DNA of 64,000 bases from Sporolactobacillus kofuensis (GCF_042660205.1 NZ_JBHSTQ010000007.1:62001-126000), one strand, 5' to 3'. Positions 25,397 through 34,214 are shown, counted from the stretch's first letter. Made by a program: numbers and translations. Notes: generated by a model not told the origin, from the letters alone.

Positions 25397-27193
25397 TTAT
25401 TTACCTCCGGTCTCTTCCACCTGTGAGAGAGTAAATTGAAATGTTGTCCCCTCACCTTGAATGCTGTTTACACTAATTTCTCCACCATGAGCCTCGACAA
25501 TATGCTTTGCAATTGCAAGGCCAAGACCCGTTCCCGCTTTTCCTCTCGTTCGTGCTTTATCCGCTTTATAAAAGCGTTCAAAAACAAAGGGGATATCTTC
25601 CTGTGCGATGCCGACACCAGAGTCTTTAACATAGACGTGAAGCAGATCTTCTTCGATGTTCGCCCAAACGACAACGACACCGTCTTTTCGTGTATGGCGT
25701 ATGGCATTATCAATCAAATTGGTCATCACTTGCTCCACTCGGTCAGGATCGAGTAGAAAAGATGTTCCCTCAAGTTGTTGACTATCCGCCTGAAGCCTTA
25801 TGCCCGCTTCATTCGCTAAGTTGCTAAATTTCATCACGACATGCTTAAAGAAATCGCCGATATCGATACTGCGTCGATCCAATTGAAAATGGCCGGTTTC
25901 TAATTTCGCTAGATCAAGAAGTTCATTGACCAAACGGCCCATTCGTTTAGATTCATCAAGTATGATTTGTGCCATGTCCTTTTTCCCTTGAGCAGTTTCT
26001 GCAATATCATCAATAATTGCTTCACTGTAGCCTTGCATCATCGCGATTGGTGTTCTAAGTTCATGACTAACGTTTGCGACAAAACTTCGAATCATTTCAT
26101 CATTGTGACGTTCTTCGGTCATATCTCTCAAAACTGCAACCGCACCGCGAATTTTATTGGAGTCATAGAGCGGTTTCATAATTACAACCCAAATTCTTCC
26201 TTGTACTGTTATCTCTTGAATCTTCTGCACACCATCGGCAGAAACTTTGAGAAGCAAATCACGCAGAATAGTTGGGGTTTGGAGATTCTCCGTATCCTGT
26301 CTTTGTTCGTAATTCCACGAATAAACAAAATGATCTGCAGGCGGGTTACTCGCTGCGATCTTTGCATCCGTATCAATAAGAAGAACACCATCCGCCATAT
26401 TTTGCAAAATACCCGCAAGCTGCTCTTTTTCTTGATGAAGTGCTGTCATATTTTCTTTAAGCTTTTTTCTCATATTATTAAACGCTATAGCAAGATCGCC
26501 AACTTCATCCCGTGTGATCACAGGAACAGTAATATCAAAGTTACCTAAGGCAACCTGGAGCGCTGCTTTTCGCATTCTCCGCAGCGGAGCGCCTATTCTG
26601 GTTGAGAGAAAAAAAGCAAAGAACGTCGTAAGCAAAATGGACAATCCGGCACAAATATAGATAAGCTTCTTCGATTGATCAAGTGCATTTTGTGCAATTT
26701 GAACAGGTTGGATAATATAAACCGCACCAAACTCGGTAGAAGAAACACGTACAGGAACGCCAACAATGAGCAATCGTTGCATTTTGATGCCGTGATCGGT
26801 TTTTACCCGGAAACTACTCATTTTATTGACTTTTCGCCCAGAAAACACCTGTTTGAGCGTTCTGTCTTTCTCGAAGAGCCTCTGAGTTAAACCCGTTTCT
26901 GCTTGACCTTTTGGTCCCTTCCAGACATGATGATTCATGATTAGCACATAACTGGAATCATAGACATCAACAATATCAGAAACTGAATTCAATAGCTCAT
27001 TCATCGAGCGTCCGTCCGAATGTTCGAGCATCCGTTCGGCTTTTACGCCGATCTTCTCCATCTGTTGTTCCGCCTGCTGAATGTTACTGTTTTCAAAGAA
27101 CTGAAGCAGGAAAAGCGTTAAGAAAAGTAGAACAATCGTGACAATCACAATAATTGTCGCCCAAAGTTTACCAATAATACTTCTCCAAATCAT
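25397..27193 (-). CDS. resE: ResE-type sensor histidine kinase
   Basis: Membrane sensor of 598 aa. Order: membrane segment (about 10-30), extracytoplasmic region, second membrane segment (about 172-190), HAMP domain, PAS domain, HisKA with the phospho-acceptor His in NVSHELRTP (about residue 375), then the ATPase domain with NLIDNAIRHT, DSGVGI and GTGLGLAI. It overlaps resD by four bases. In B. subtilis ResDE controls anaerobic respiration and cytochrome synthesis. The resABC cytochrome c maturation genes are absent upstream here, so the regulon may differ. WalK-type kinases are similar, but synteny favours ResE. Confidence 0.88.
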   Translation of the reverse strand: MIWRSIIGKLWATIIVIVTIVLLFLTLFLLQFFENSNIQQAEQQMEKIGVKAERMLEHSDGRSMNELLNSVSDIVDVYDSSYVLIMNHHVWKGPKGQAETGLTQRLFEKDRTLKQVFSGRKVNKMSSFRVKTDHGIKMQRLLIVGVPVRVSSTEFGAVYIIQPVQIAQNALDQSKKLIYICAGLSILLTTFFAFFLSTRIGAPLRRMRKAALQVALGNFDITVPVITRDEVGDLAIAFNNMRKKLKENMTALHQEKEQLAGILQNMADGVLLIDTDAKIAASNPPADHFVYSWNYEQRQDTENLQTPTILRDLLLKVSADGVQKIQEITVQGRIWVVIMKPLYDSNKIRGAVAVLRDMTEERHNDEMIRSFVANVSHELRTPIAMMQGYSEAIIDDIAETAQGKKDMAQIILDESKRMGRLVNELLDLAKLETGHFQLDRRSIDIGDFFKHVVMKFSNLANEAGIRLQADSQQLEGTSFLLDPDRVEQVMTNLIDNAIRHTRKDGVVVVWANIEEDLLHVYVKDSGVGIAQEDIPFVFERFYKADKARTRGKAGTGLGLAIAKHIVEAHGGEISVNSIQGEGTTFQFTLSQVEETGGK

Positions 27194-27912
27194 GCTTTTG
27201 AATCAGCCTCAATTTTATAGCCAACGCCCCATACGGTAACAATCATTTCTGCTGCTTCTTCCGAAACGTGGTTCAGTTTTTCACGAAGCCGTTTTACATG
27301 TGTATCAACAGTTCTTAAATCACCAAAAAATTCATAATTCCACACGTCCTTGAGCAATTGCTCACGTGAGAAGACTTTATCGGGATTCTGCGCCAAGTAA
27401 TAAAGTAATTCATATTCCTTCGGCGTTAGATTGACTTCCATTTGATCAACCTTAACGCGATGTGCGTCGTGATCAATGATCAAATGCGGAAAGACAATAA
27501 CATTTTTCGTCGTAGTTTCAGTTTCCAAAAACTTCGTCTTCGATGATCGGCGCAATAATGCTTTTACGCGCAACACCACTTCGCGTGGACTAAAGGGCTT
27601 CACAATATAATCGTCAGTGCCTACCTCAAATCCTTGAACGCGGTTTGCTTCCTCACCTTTTGCAGTCAGCATAATAACCGGCGTTGCTTTCGACTCGCGT
27701 AGTTTTTCACACACTTCAACGCCATCCATTCCAGGCAACATCAAATCAAGAAGAATTAAATCATAATCTTTATCCAAAGCCATTTGCAGAGCTGTTTCCC
27801 CATCCCCGGCTTCATCAATCGAATAATTTTCCCGCTCTAAGTACATTTTTACAAGTTTGCGAATTCTTTCTTCATCATCAACAACCAATATCGTCGACTT
27901 CTGCTCTTCCAT
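27190..27912 (-). CDS. resD: ResD-type response regulator
   Basis: OmpR-family regulator, 240 aa, the same length as B. subtilis ResD. Receiver domain: VVDDEERI with the acidic pocket, phospho-acceptor Asp in LILLDLMLPGMDG, Thr in MLTAKG, Lys in IVKPFSP. Winged-helix DNA-binding domain: LTPKEYELLYYLAQNP and RTVDTHVKRLREKL. The start ATG 27912 is six bases after AGGGAGG. It follows rluB after 226 bases without genes. Confidence 0.92.
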   Translation of the reverse strand: MEEQKSTILVVDDEERIRKLVKMYLERENYSIDEAGDGETALQMALDKDYDLILLDLMLPGMDGVEVCEKLRESKATPVIMLTAKGEEANRVQGFEVGTDDYIVKPFSPREVVLRVKALLRRSSKTKFLETETTTKNVIVFPHLIIDHDAHRVKVDQMEVNLTPKEYELLYYLAQNPDKVFSREQLLKDVWNYEFFGDLRTVDTHVKRLREKLNHVSEEAAEMIVTVWGVGYKIEADSKA

Positions 27913-28138
27913 CCAGATCCTCCCTTTTCCGGCCAAATCCTTATATCTCTTCTGATTCTGTTTCCGTATATACATGAACATTTTCTATTTCTATAATGGC
28001 TTCGTGTGCTGCTCAACCTTTCCGAAAACCCGTTAAACAGGAACTATGCAAATAATACACGATTCGACTATTTTTGCATATGTGTCAATCCTATGTCTTA
28101 TTTTAAACAATTTCTTTAAAAAATACAGTATAAATTAT

Positions 28139-28861
28139 TTAAGACTGACGTGTGTTATGCATTAATGTCTTCACTTCATGCGGTTTTAATTCTCTGCTCT
28201 CTCCTGGGTGAAGCCCGTTCAAGCCAAGAAAACCATAACGTTCCCGTTTCAGTTTGCGCACATGAATATGAAGTGCTTCAAACATACGACGAACTTGGCG
28301 ATTACGTCCTTCATGTATGGTTAACTGAACAGAGGCTGTTTTCTTTTCTTTATCGGAGGCAATCAGCTGAACGCGTGCTTTTGCCGTCATTCCATCCTCC
28401 AGCTTGATCCCCACTGCCAATTGGCGCAATTGATCATTGCTTGGTATTGGCGTTACATTTGCTATGTATGTTTTGTCAAATTCAAAGCTTGGGTGCATCA
28501 GTCGGTTTGCAAGTTCCCCATCATTTGTCAGCAATAGCGCGCCGGATGTATCATAATCAAGACGCCCCACGGGGAAAATTCGTTCCGGTACATGCTTAAA
28601 AAAGTCAACAACCGTCGTTCGATTGCGATCATCTTTCACACTAGAGATCACACCTGTTGGCTTGTATAACAGATAGTAGACCAGTTGTTCCTTATCTATT
28701 GGAACACCGTTTACCGTAACTTTGTCATTATTTGATACTTTTGTGCCAAGCTCAGTGACCGTTTGGCCATTCACCTGTACTTTACCTTCTAATATCAATT
28801 GTTCTGCTTTTCGCCGCGAAGCAAGTCCTGCTCGGGCGATCACTTTTTGTAATCGTTCCAT
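28139..28861 (-). CDS. rluB: 23S rRNA pseudouridine synthase RluB
   Basis: Isomerises a uridine in helix 89-90 of 23S rRNA. An N-terminal S4 domain (LQKVIARAGLASRRKAEQLI) is followed by the RsuA-family catalytic motif GRLDYDTSGALLLTNDG, with the catalytic Asp near residue 105, and GRNRQVRRMF. Length 240 aa. In B. subtilis it lies between spmB and resA. Here the upstream gap to spmB (508 bases) contains two copies of a dispersed repeat, and resABC are missing downstream. Confidence 0.95.
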   Translation of the reverse strand: MERLQKVIARAGLASRRKAEQLILEGKVQVNGQTVTELGTKVSNNDKVTVNGVPIDKEQLVYYLLYKPTGVISSVKDDRNRTTVVDFFKHVPERIFPVGRLDYDTSGALLLTNDGELANRLMHPSFEFDKTYIANVTPIPSNDQLRQLAVGIKLEDGMTAKARVQLIASDKEKKTASVQLTIHEGRNRQVRRMFEALHIHVRKLKRERYGFLGLNGLHPGESRELKPHEVKTLMHNTRQS

Positions 28862-28956
28862 CCTTCCACCTCAGAGCTATCATACCGCGCCAAAAATCTT
28901 TTCTCAAGTTTCATTTAATAGTCACTTAATCGAGAAAAAACGTTCAAAAACTACTT

Positions 28957-29091
28957 TGTCCTTAGTTTGCTTCAATTGTGCTACGATTACTCGCTTGCCG
29001 CGGGCGATCCGTGAGCCTCCTCATACAGGCAAAAATCTGCGGGGTCTCACTGGTTCGCTGATCCCACAGGCGTCTCCCATTTTCGCTCCAT
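28957..29091 (+). repeat. Dispersed GC-rich repeat, copy A
   Basis: About 135 bases containing the words GCTTGCCGCGGGCGATCCGT, GTGAGCCTCCT, CTGCGGGGTCTCACTGGTTC and GCTGATCCCACAGGCGTCTC. It is nearly identical to copy B, 196 bases downstream. An internal CTGCGGG/CCC(G/A)CAG pair can form a hairpin. The base composition is clearly GC-richer than the flanks. The two copies explain most of the 28862-29369 gap between rluB and spmB. Confidence 0.85.
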
Positions 29092-29152
29092 GTTGAGGTA
29101 AAAAGTTTTATTTTTTCTCGTCTTTTGATGGATAACTGAGCAACATACATAC

Positions 29153-29286
29153 TGTCCTTAGTTTGCTTCAATTGCGCTATGATTGCTCGCTTGCCGCGGG
29201 CGATCCGTGAGCCTCCTGGTACAGGCAAAATCTGCGGGGTCTCACTGGTTCGCTGATCCCGCAGGCGTCTCGCATCTTCGCTCCAT
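29153..29286 (+). repeat. Dispersed GC-rich repeat, copy B
   Basis: Same layout and orientation as copy A, with a few substitutions (GGTACAGGC for CATACAGGC, GCAGG for ACAGG, CGCATC for CCCATT). Arms CTGCGGG and CCCGCAG pair perfectly here. Shorter copies occur at 33588, 44592 and 54194. Similar intergenic elements are known in many Bacillaceae genomes; their function is not established. Confidence 0.85.
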
Positions 29287-29369
29287 TTTTCGATTTTTAG
29301 AAAGGGGGCCTCTATTCATGATGTTGTTTCCGAATGTTGCGCCCCTCACACCCGTTTCAGCTCATTTCA

Positions 29370-29900
29370 TTACCCAAACACCAAGGAGACAATCCATACG
29401 GCACAGATGACGCCGCATAAGTCTGCCAGCAAGCCAACTTTAAGTGCATCGCTACTCCGGTGGATCCCGACAGCGCCAAAATAAACGGTAACTACATAAA
29501 ATGTTGTATCCGTACTTCCTTGCATCACAGAAGCCAAACGCCCAATAAATGAGTCAGCTCCATAGGTCTGAATCAGATCACTCATTAAGCCGAGTGCACC
29601 GGTTCCTGAGATTGGGCGAAGGAGTGCTAAAGGAACCACTTCCGGTGGCATTCCAATGGCCGCGAGTAGTGGTTGAAGTAAATGAACGAACGCATCCATC
29701 GCTCCGGATGCACGAAACACACCGACTGCGGCAAGCATACCAACGAGAAAGGGCATAATGGATACGGCTAGCGAGAAACCCTCTTTCCCACCTTCAACAA
29801 ACGCTTCATATGCAGGCACTTTCTTGAGCGTCCCATAGAGAAGGATTATGGCAATTAAGCATGGAAGTAACCAGGTTGAAAGTACTGTCACAGCACCCAT
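29370..29900 (-). CDS. spmB: Spore maturation protein B
   Basis: Polytopic membrane protein (176 aa, about five membrane segments) that together with SpmA is needed for full dehydration of the spore core. Family segments GGKEGFSLAVSIMPFLVGMLAAVGVFR, RPISGTGALGLM and GSTDTTFYVVTVYFGAVG (nucleoside-gate fold) are visible. The start ATG 29900 is eight bases after AAAGGGGAG; an in-frame ATG at 29948 lies inside spmA. It follows spmA directly. Confidence 0.95.
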   Translation of the reverse strand: MGAVTVLSTWLLPCLIAIILLYGTLKKVPAYEAFVEGGKEGFSLAVSIMPFLVGMLAAVGVFRASGAMDAFVHLLQPLLAAIGMPPEVVPLALLRPISGTGALGLMSDLIQTYGADSFIGRLASVMQGSTDTTFYVVTVYFGAVGIHRSSDALKVGLLADLCGVICAVWIVSLVFG

Positions 29901-29901
29901 C

Positions 29902-30495
29902 CTATTTTCTCCCCTTTCTGGTTCGGCGATAATAAAAAAAACGATCAATCAGTAATGCAGCAAGTGTCGTGCAGCAAGTCGCGATAAGCGTAGGGCCGAC
30001 GATATCAGTAGGCGAAACCGCATTATACTTCATCCTGATTGCAATCACCGTCGTCGGAACAAGTGTCAGTCCGGAAGTGTTAAGCGCCAATAGTGTGATC
30101 ATCGAACGGCTTGGTGTAGAGCGGCCACCATTCAATTTTTTTAGTTCTTCCATCGCTTTTATCCCCATTGGTGTGGCAGCATTTCCCAATCCAAACATAT
30201 TGGCAATTGTATTCGACAAGATGTAACCCATAGCTGGATGGTCCGGTGGTACTTCAGGAAATATTTTTCTCATGATGGGGCGGAATAAGCTACTCAACTT
30301 CTCAAGCAGGCCAGATTTCTCTGCAATTTTCATCAGACCTAACCAAAAGATAAGAATACTAATCAAACCAATACAGATTTCGATCGCAGCAGAAGCGGAT
30401 GCAAAGAGTTCCTTGTTGACTTCGTCAATCGTTCCATGAATGGCAGCATAGATCAAACCGATAAGAAATAAGGCAACCCAAATAATATTAATCAT
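29902..30495 (-). CDS. spmA: Spore maturation protein A
   Basis: Membrane protein of 197 aa, partner of SpmB, with the nucleoside-recognition/gate fold. Segments such as LIFWLGLMKIAEKSGLLEKL, MGYILSNTIANMFGLGNAATPMG and LNTSGLTLVPTTVIAIR are characteristic. It starts five bases after dacB and ends where spmB begins, so dacB-spmA-spmB is a tight operon, expressed from SigE in B. subtilis. The direct transport substrate is unknown. Confidence 0.95.
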   Translation of the reverse strand: MINIIWVALFLIGLIYAAIHGTIDEVNKELFASASAAIEICIGLISILIFWLGLMKIAEKSGLLEKLSSLFRPIMRKIFPEVPPDHPAMGYILSNTIANMFGLGNAATPMGIKAMEELKKLNGGRSTPSRSMITLLALNTSGLTLVPTTVIAIRMKYNAVSPTDIVGPTLIATCCTTLAALLIDRFFYYRRTRKGRK

Positions 30496-30500
30496 ATGCG

Positions 30501-31640
30501 CTACCGACTTTCTCCGGTCATAATTGCATGAAGAAAACCATTAAATCGTGACCAGAAGCCTGATTTTTTCTTTGCGTTTTGTTGATAATAAACAGGAACA
30601 GAGGCAAGCGCGTTATGGTTAACTTTAATTGTCAGTCTCCCCACTGGTCCTTCTGGTTGCCAATGCTTCTCATGGTGCAGATTCAGCAATACCAAGCTTT
30701 TCCGAACTGATTTTTGCTCATCTTTCGTAAGCGGGAGTGTAAGTACACGATCGATGACTAACTTTCCACTATAAAATGAGGCAACCCTTGCCTTCAGTTT
30801 TCCCTTTCTTGTTAATTGAACAGGTTTATAATTTGCAAATGCCCATTCAAATAAACTCTGATGATCCTTCCAGTCGTCACCATCATTTAACGTAACCACA
30901 ATCAAATCCAGACCGTTCTTTGAAGCTGTTGAAATCAACGTTCTTCTCGCTTTTTTAGTAAATCCTGTCTTTCCACCTGTCGCATATTTATATAAATGGA
31001 GCATTTTATTTTTATTTTTCCAAACACGAGAAACTTCTTTATTGGTTGCTGGTACACGATGAATGCGCGTACCGGCAATTTTTCTAAATTGTGCATTTCC
31101 CATTGCATAACGCATTAAAAGGGCCATATCATACGCAGTAGAATAATGATCGAGATGTTCTAGACCATTTGGATTCATAAAGTGGGAATCCATCATGCCC
31201 AGCTCTCGTGCTTTTTCATTCATTATCAGCACAAATCCTGATTCACTTCCAGATACTGCTTCAGCAATCGCCCGCGAGGCATCATTCCCAGAACGGAGCA
31301 TCAGTCCATAGACAAGTTCCTTGAGTTTAATCCTTTCCCCCGCCTTCAGGTATATCGAAGAACCTTCTGTTCTGAGTGCCTCTTGACTGACTGTCACCTT
31401 CCGATTCATTTTCCCTGATTCAATGGCAATGATCGCTGTCATTACTTTTGTAATGCTTGCTATTGGTAACTTTTCATTGCTGTTCTGCTTGAATAGGACA
31501 CGTCCTGATGCTTGATCCATGAGTATGGCTGATTGTGCGGACACAGATGGTCCGTCCGCTCGCGCCACATTCGGAATGAAGGAAAAGATGAGTAGCAAGC
31601 AAAACATAAAAAAACAAGCTCTCTTTATCATGATCCCCAC
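30501..31640 (-). CDS. dacB: Sporulation D-alanyl-D-alanine carboxypeptidase DacB (PBP5*)
   Basis: Serine carboxypeptidase that trims cortex peptide stems and so limits cross-linking. Signal peptide (MIKRACFFMFCLLLIF...ARADG), catalytic SITK (SxxK), SGN (SxN) and KTG in TGGKTGFTKK, then a C-terminal beta-rich PBP5-like domain. The preferred start is GTG 31640, nine bases after AGGGG, or ATG 31631 three codons later. Same family as DacF in this window. It leads the spmA-spmB operon. The 31641-31885 gap before it holds no supported gene. Confidence 0.93.
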   Translation of the reverse strand: MGIMIKRACFFMFCLLLIFSFIPNVARADGPSVSAQSAILMDQASGRVLFKQNSNEKLPIASITKVMTAIIAIESGKMNRKVTVSQEALRTEGSSIYLKAGERIKLKELVYGLMLRSGNDASRAIAEAVSGSESGFVLIMNEKARELGMMDSHFMNPNGLEHLDHYSTAYDMALLMRYAMGNAQFRKIAGTRIHRVPATNKEVSRVWKNKNKMLHLYKYATGGKTGFTKKARRTLISTASKNGLDLIVVTLNDGDDWKDHQSLFEWAFANYKPVQLTRKGKLKARVASFYSGKLVIDRVLTLPLTKDEQKSVRKSLVLLNLHHEKHWQPEGPVGRLTIKVNHNALASVPVYYQQNAKKKSGFWSRFNGFLHAIMTGESR

Positions 31641-31885
31641 AATTTCCATCCCCTGTTCTGATCGATTTAAGATCTTTCCTACAAGGGATAAAGCACCGGG
31701 AGGATCAGGCATAAGATAGCCTGGTCATCTCAAATCATTACATTGAAACGTAAATGTACACGATTCCCGGATAACTTGGACACCCTTCACTACAAGTTAT
31801 GCCGGGACAAACAGAATATGATTCATGACTTGACTTTCAATTCAAATGTAAACACCAGCGATCTGAAAGAGGATCATCCAGAAGA

Positions 31886-32161
31886 TCAAAAAACAAACTT
31901 AAGCATCACCCAGATTATTTGGAAAATCCGAGAGTGAAACGGAGTAAGAAAGAGTAAAAAAATCGGTATGCTCACGAGAAGGGTAAGCGATACAAGCAAC
32001 AGCAGAATGGTCACCCCTTCCGCCATCGATCCGTGGAGAATAATAATAAAGAGAAAAGCAGGGATTAGGGTCAATATTGGCGTGGATAAGCCAAAAGAAA
32101 TGACTTGCTCCCGATGACGCTCACTAAATGATTTCCAATACGCTTGAAAAAATTCAAACAT
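31886..32161 (-). CDS. Small membrane protein of unknown function
   Basis: A 91-residue protein with an amphipathic basic N-terminus (MFEFFQAYWKSFSERHREQ) and two or three hydrophobic segments (about residues 25-45, 50-72 and 78-90). A ribosome binding site AAGG lies about eight bases upstream. I do not recognise a family. It lies between scpB and dacB, the place of ypuI in B. subtilis, but the sequence and topology do not look like YpuI. Hydrophobicity, start signal and same-strand position support it as real. Confidence 0.6.
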   Translation of the reverse strand: MFEFFQAYWKSFSERHREQVISFGLSTPILTLIPAFLFIIILHGSMAEGVTILLLLVSLTLLVSIPIFLLFLTPFHSRIFQIIWVMLKFVF

Positions 32162-32215
32162 GTCCCATACCTTCTGTAAAGTACCCTAAAAGCTTGTTCA
32201 TGCTGCGCGAAACAG

Positions 32216-32818
32216 TTATTCTGAAAGTTCGTTAATCGTTTCTTTATAATGATCGTAAAAGAGATCATATGCATCCATTTGCTCGTTTTGATTTTTCATC
32301 ATTTCAACGAGTGGCGGTAATTCACTAAGATCATGTAGTCCGAAATAATCAAGGAAGAGTGAGGTTACCCCGTACAGAATTGCACGTCCGCTTCCTTCTG
32401 CACGCCCAACCTCTTTAATAAGCCCTTTTACCATCAAAGTCTGTAAAGCACGCTCTGATTTAACACCACGAATCTCTTCAATAGATATTCGGGATACGGG
32501 TTGTTTATACGCAATAATGGCGACCGTTTCGAGTGCTGCTTGAGACAATGGTGCTGTCTTTGGAATGACGGCAAACTGTTCAGCATAATCAGCCATGAAT
32601 GGTTTGGTGGTTAATCGAAACCCATTCGGCATATCGACAATCATGATGCCACTGGACTCATTCTGATTGTAAGCCATTTTCATTTGTTCAATCTGATTTG
32701 AGAGTTCCTGAATCGAGCACTCGGGAATGACTTTACTGATCTGATCTATGGTAAGTCCATCCTCGCCTGTAAGATAGAGCAGTCCCTCAATAATCGAACG
32801 AATCTTCGCTTGCTTCAA
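32216..32818 (-). CDS. scpB: Segregation and condensation protein B
   Basis: Winged-helix dimer that binds ScpA in the SMC condensin complex. Family segments: IIEGLLYLTGEDGLTIDQI at the N-terminus, AALETVAIIAYKQPVSRISIEEIRGV around residue 100, and LIKEVGRAEGSGRAILYGVT. The start is TTG 32818, about nine bases after AAGGAG; the frame extends seven codons further upstream. It overlaps the end of scpA by 32 bases. Length 200 aa is typical. Confidence 0.95.
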   Translation of the reverse strand: MKQAKIRSIIEGLLYLTGEDGLTIDQISKVIPECSIQELSNQIEQMKMAYNQNESSGIMIVDMPNGFRLTTKPFMADYAEQFAVIPKTAPLSQAALETVAIIAYKQPVSRISIEEIRGVKSERALQTLMVKGLIKEVGRAEGSGRAILYGVTSLFLDYFGLHDLSELPPLVEMMKNQNEQMDAYDLFYDHYKETINELSE

Positions 32819-33575
32819 AATTATCTGCTCCTTCTCCAAGAATAATCATGATGTCATCAAAATTCTTACTCTGATTACACACAATTGCATTCATTTTCAT
32901 CAACTCTAACAAAGCAAGAAAAGTAACAATAAGATGAGAGCGATCCGTGTACAAAAAAATAGATTGGAAAGACAGCGGGATGTTCGTTTTTCTTAATTTA
33001 TCCATAACATTGCTCATCTGCTGACCAATCGGTAGCACTTGTCGGTCAATTTTTGTACTCAATGGTTGCTCCAATTTATGCTTAAGTATTACCCGTTGAA
33101 AAGCATGAAGCATATCATGAACTGTTGCTCGTCCAGCAATTGGGATCGCAGTTAGATCATTGTTTTCGTATTCACTTAAGTCTGTTGGTGGTTTTGCAAA
33201 CAATTGCATGCGTTCACCTTCATGAACCTTTAACGCCTCTGCCGCTTCTTTAAATTGGCGATAATCAATAAGCTGCTGCATCAATGCTTGTCGAGCCATT
33301 TCCGGATCTTCATATGGTTCATCACTATCTTCTTGATCAAGCTCCGGTTTTGGCAGCAACATCCTACTCTTCATTGCAATTAATTGTGCTGCCATTAGCA
33401 AATATTCGCTTGCAATATCTAATTCTAGTTTTTGCATTTGATGAATAAAATCCATATACTGATCCGTAATCTCAGCAACCGGAATGTCGTAAATGTCAAT
33501 TTCAAGTTTTTTAATCAGATGCAGAAGTAAATCAAGAGGACCTTCGAAAGCATCGATTTTTACTTTGTACTCCAA
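32787..33575 (-). CDS. scpA: Segregation and condensation protein A
   Basis: Kleisin that bridges the SMC heads. N-terminal FEGPLDLLLHLIKKLEIDIYDIP and EYLLMAAQLIAMKSRMLLP are typical; the C-terminal winged helix includes TFLALLELMKMNAI. Length 262 aa. The start is TTG 33575, eight bases after AGGGGG. That ribosome binding site directly abuts a fragment of the dispersed repeat (33588-33620), which therefore forms part of the scpA leader. Confidence 0.95.
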   Translation of the reverse strand: MEYKVKIDAFEGPLDLLLHLIKKLEIDIYDIPVAEITDQYMDFIHQMQKLELDIASEYLLMAAQLIAMKSRMLLPKPELDQEDSDEPYEDPEMARQALMQQLIDYRQFKEAAEALKVHEGERMQLFAKPPTDLSEYENNDLTAIPIAGRATVHDMLHAFQRVILKHKLEQPLSTKIDRQVLPIGQQMSNVMDKLRKTNIPLSFQSIFLYTDRSHLIVTFLALLELMKMNAIVCNQSKNFDDIMIILGEGADNFEASEDSFDY

Positions 33576-33587
33576 AATTTATCCCCC

Positions 33588-33620
33588 TGATCCCGCAGGC
33601 ATTCTCGTATCTTCGCTTTA
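33588..33620 (+). repeat. Dispersed repeat fragment C (upstream of scpA)
   Basis: CTGATCCCGCAGGC followed by TCTCGTATCTTCGCT corresponds to the right end of copies A and B. Same orientation. Only about 33 bases are kept. Confidence 0.65.
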
Positions 33621-33673
33621 TTTTTACGCAAAAAAGATGAACTTTCTTATCTAGCAAAAAAAAGAAACCATCA

Positions 33674-34051
33674 TCAAGAATTGGTTTCCTTTTCATCGCC
33701 TTCTTCAAAACATTTATCAAAGTAAGACTGGATGGCTTGGGATGGAGCAAGTCGAATTTTATCTCCGAGCAATTTGCCCAGTTCAAAAATCATTTTCTTT
33801 CCGACTCCCTCTGCTCGATACGAAGGATTGACACTGATGTGTTCAATAACAGCTTCGTCATCGGAAATCATCTGAATTCCGATGACACCAAGAATGTCTT
33901 CATCATCTTTCCATAAGAACAGCTGCCAACTGTCTTCTTCTTCATATTTCTTTACCGTTTGCAAAAGTAGCTTAATTTCTTTCTCAGACGGGATAAAAGA
34001 TAGCAGACCCATGGCTATCTTTTCGTAACTCTTCTTATAGCGAATCAGCAT
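33674..34051 (-). CDS. ribT: GNAT acetyltransferase-like protein RibT
   Basis: A 125-residue GNAT-fold protein, the length of B. subtilis RibT. The N-terminus MLIRYKKSYEKIAMGLLSFI and the acetyl-CoA loop region HISVNPSYRAEGVGKKMI support the assignment. The start ATG 34051 is six bases after GAGGGG. RibT is linked to riboflavin synthesis by location only. Here ribD, ribE, ribBA and ribH are not next to it, and lysA is the upstream neighbour. No FMN riboswitch is seen. Confidence 0.85.
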   Translation of the reverse strand: MLIRYKKSYEKIAMGLLSFIPSEKEIKLLLQTVKKYEEEDSWQLFLWKDDEDILGVIGIQMISDDEAVIEHISVNPSYRAEGVGKKMIFELGKLLGDKIRLAPSQAIQSYFDKCFEEGDEKETNS

Positions 34052-34214
34052 TTTGAACCCCTCATAACTATGAGATAACAAGAATTTCATCAATGGCTTT
34101 ATATGAATGTAATTGGTACAGTCTATATTATAACCAAAAGTAGGAAAGTGTGCATCTCATCACTCAATAACGTTGAAAAAGGTGTGCAACCAAATGAGTA
34201 TCCCTTAAAGATCA

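Noticed and set aside
28962..29228. Minus-strand 88-codon frame across the repeats
   Set aside because: It is a translation of dispersed repeat copy A and part of copy B. Such frames are common artefacts of this repeat type; there is no ribosome binding site or family match.
31741..31937. Plus-strand 64-codon frame between dacB and the small membrane protein
   Set aside because: No ribosome binding site, overlaps the 3' end of the opposite gene, and has unstructured composition.
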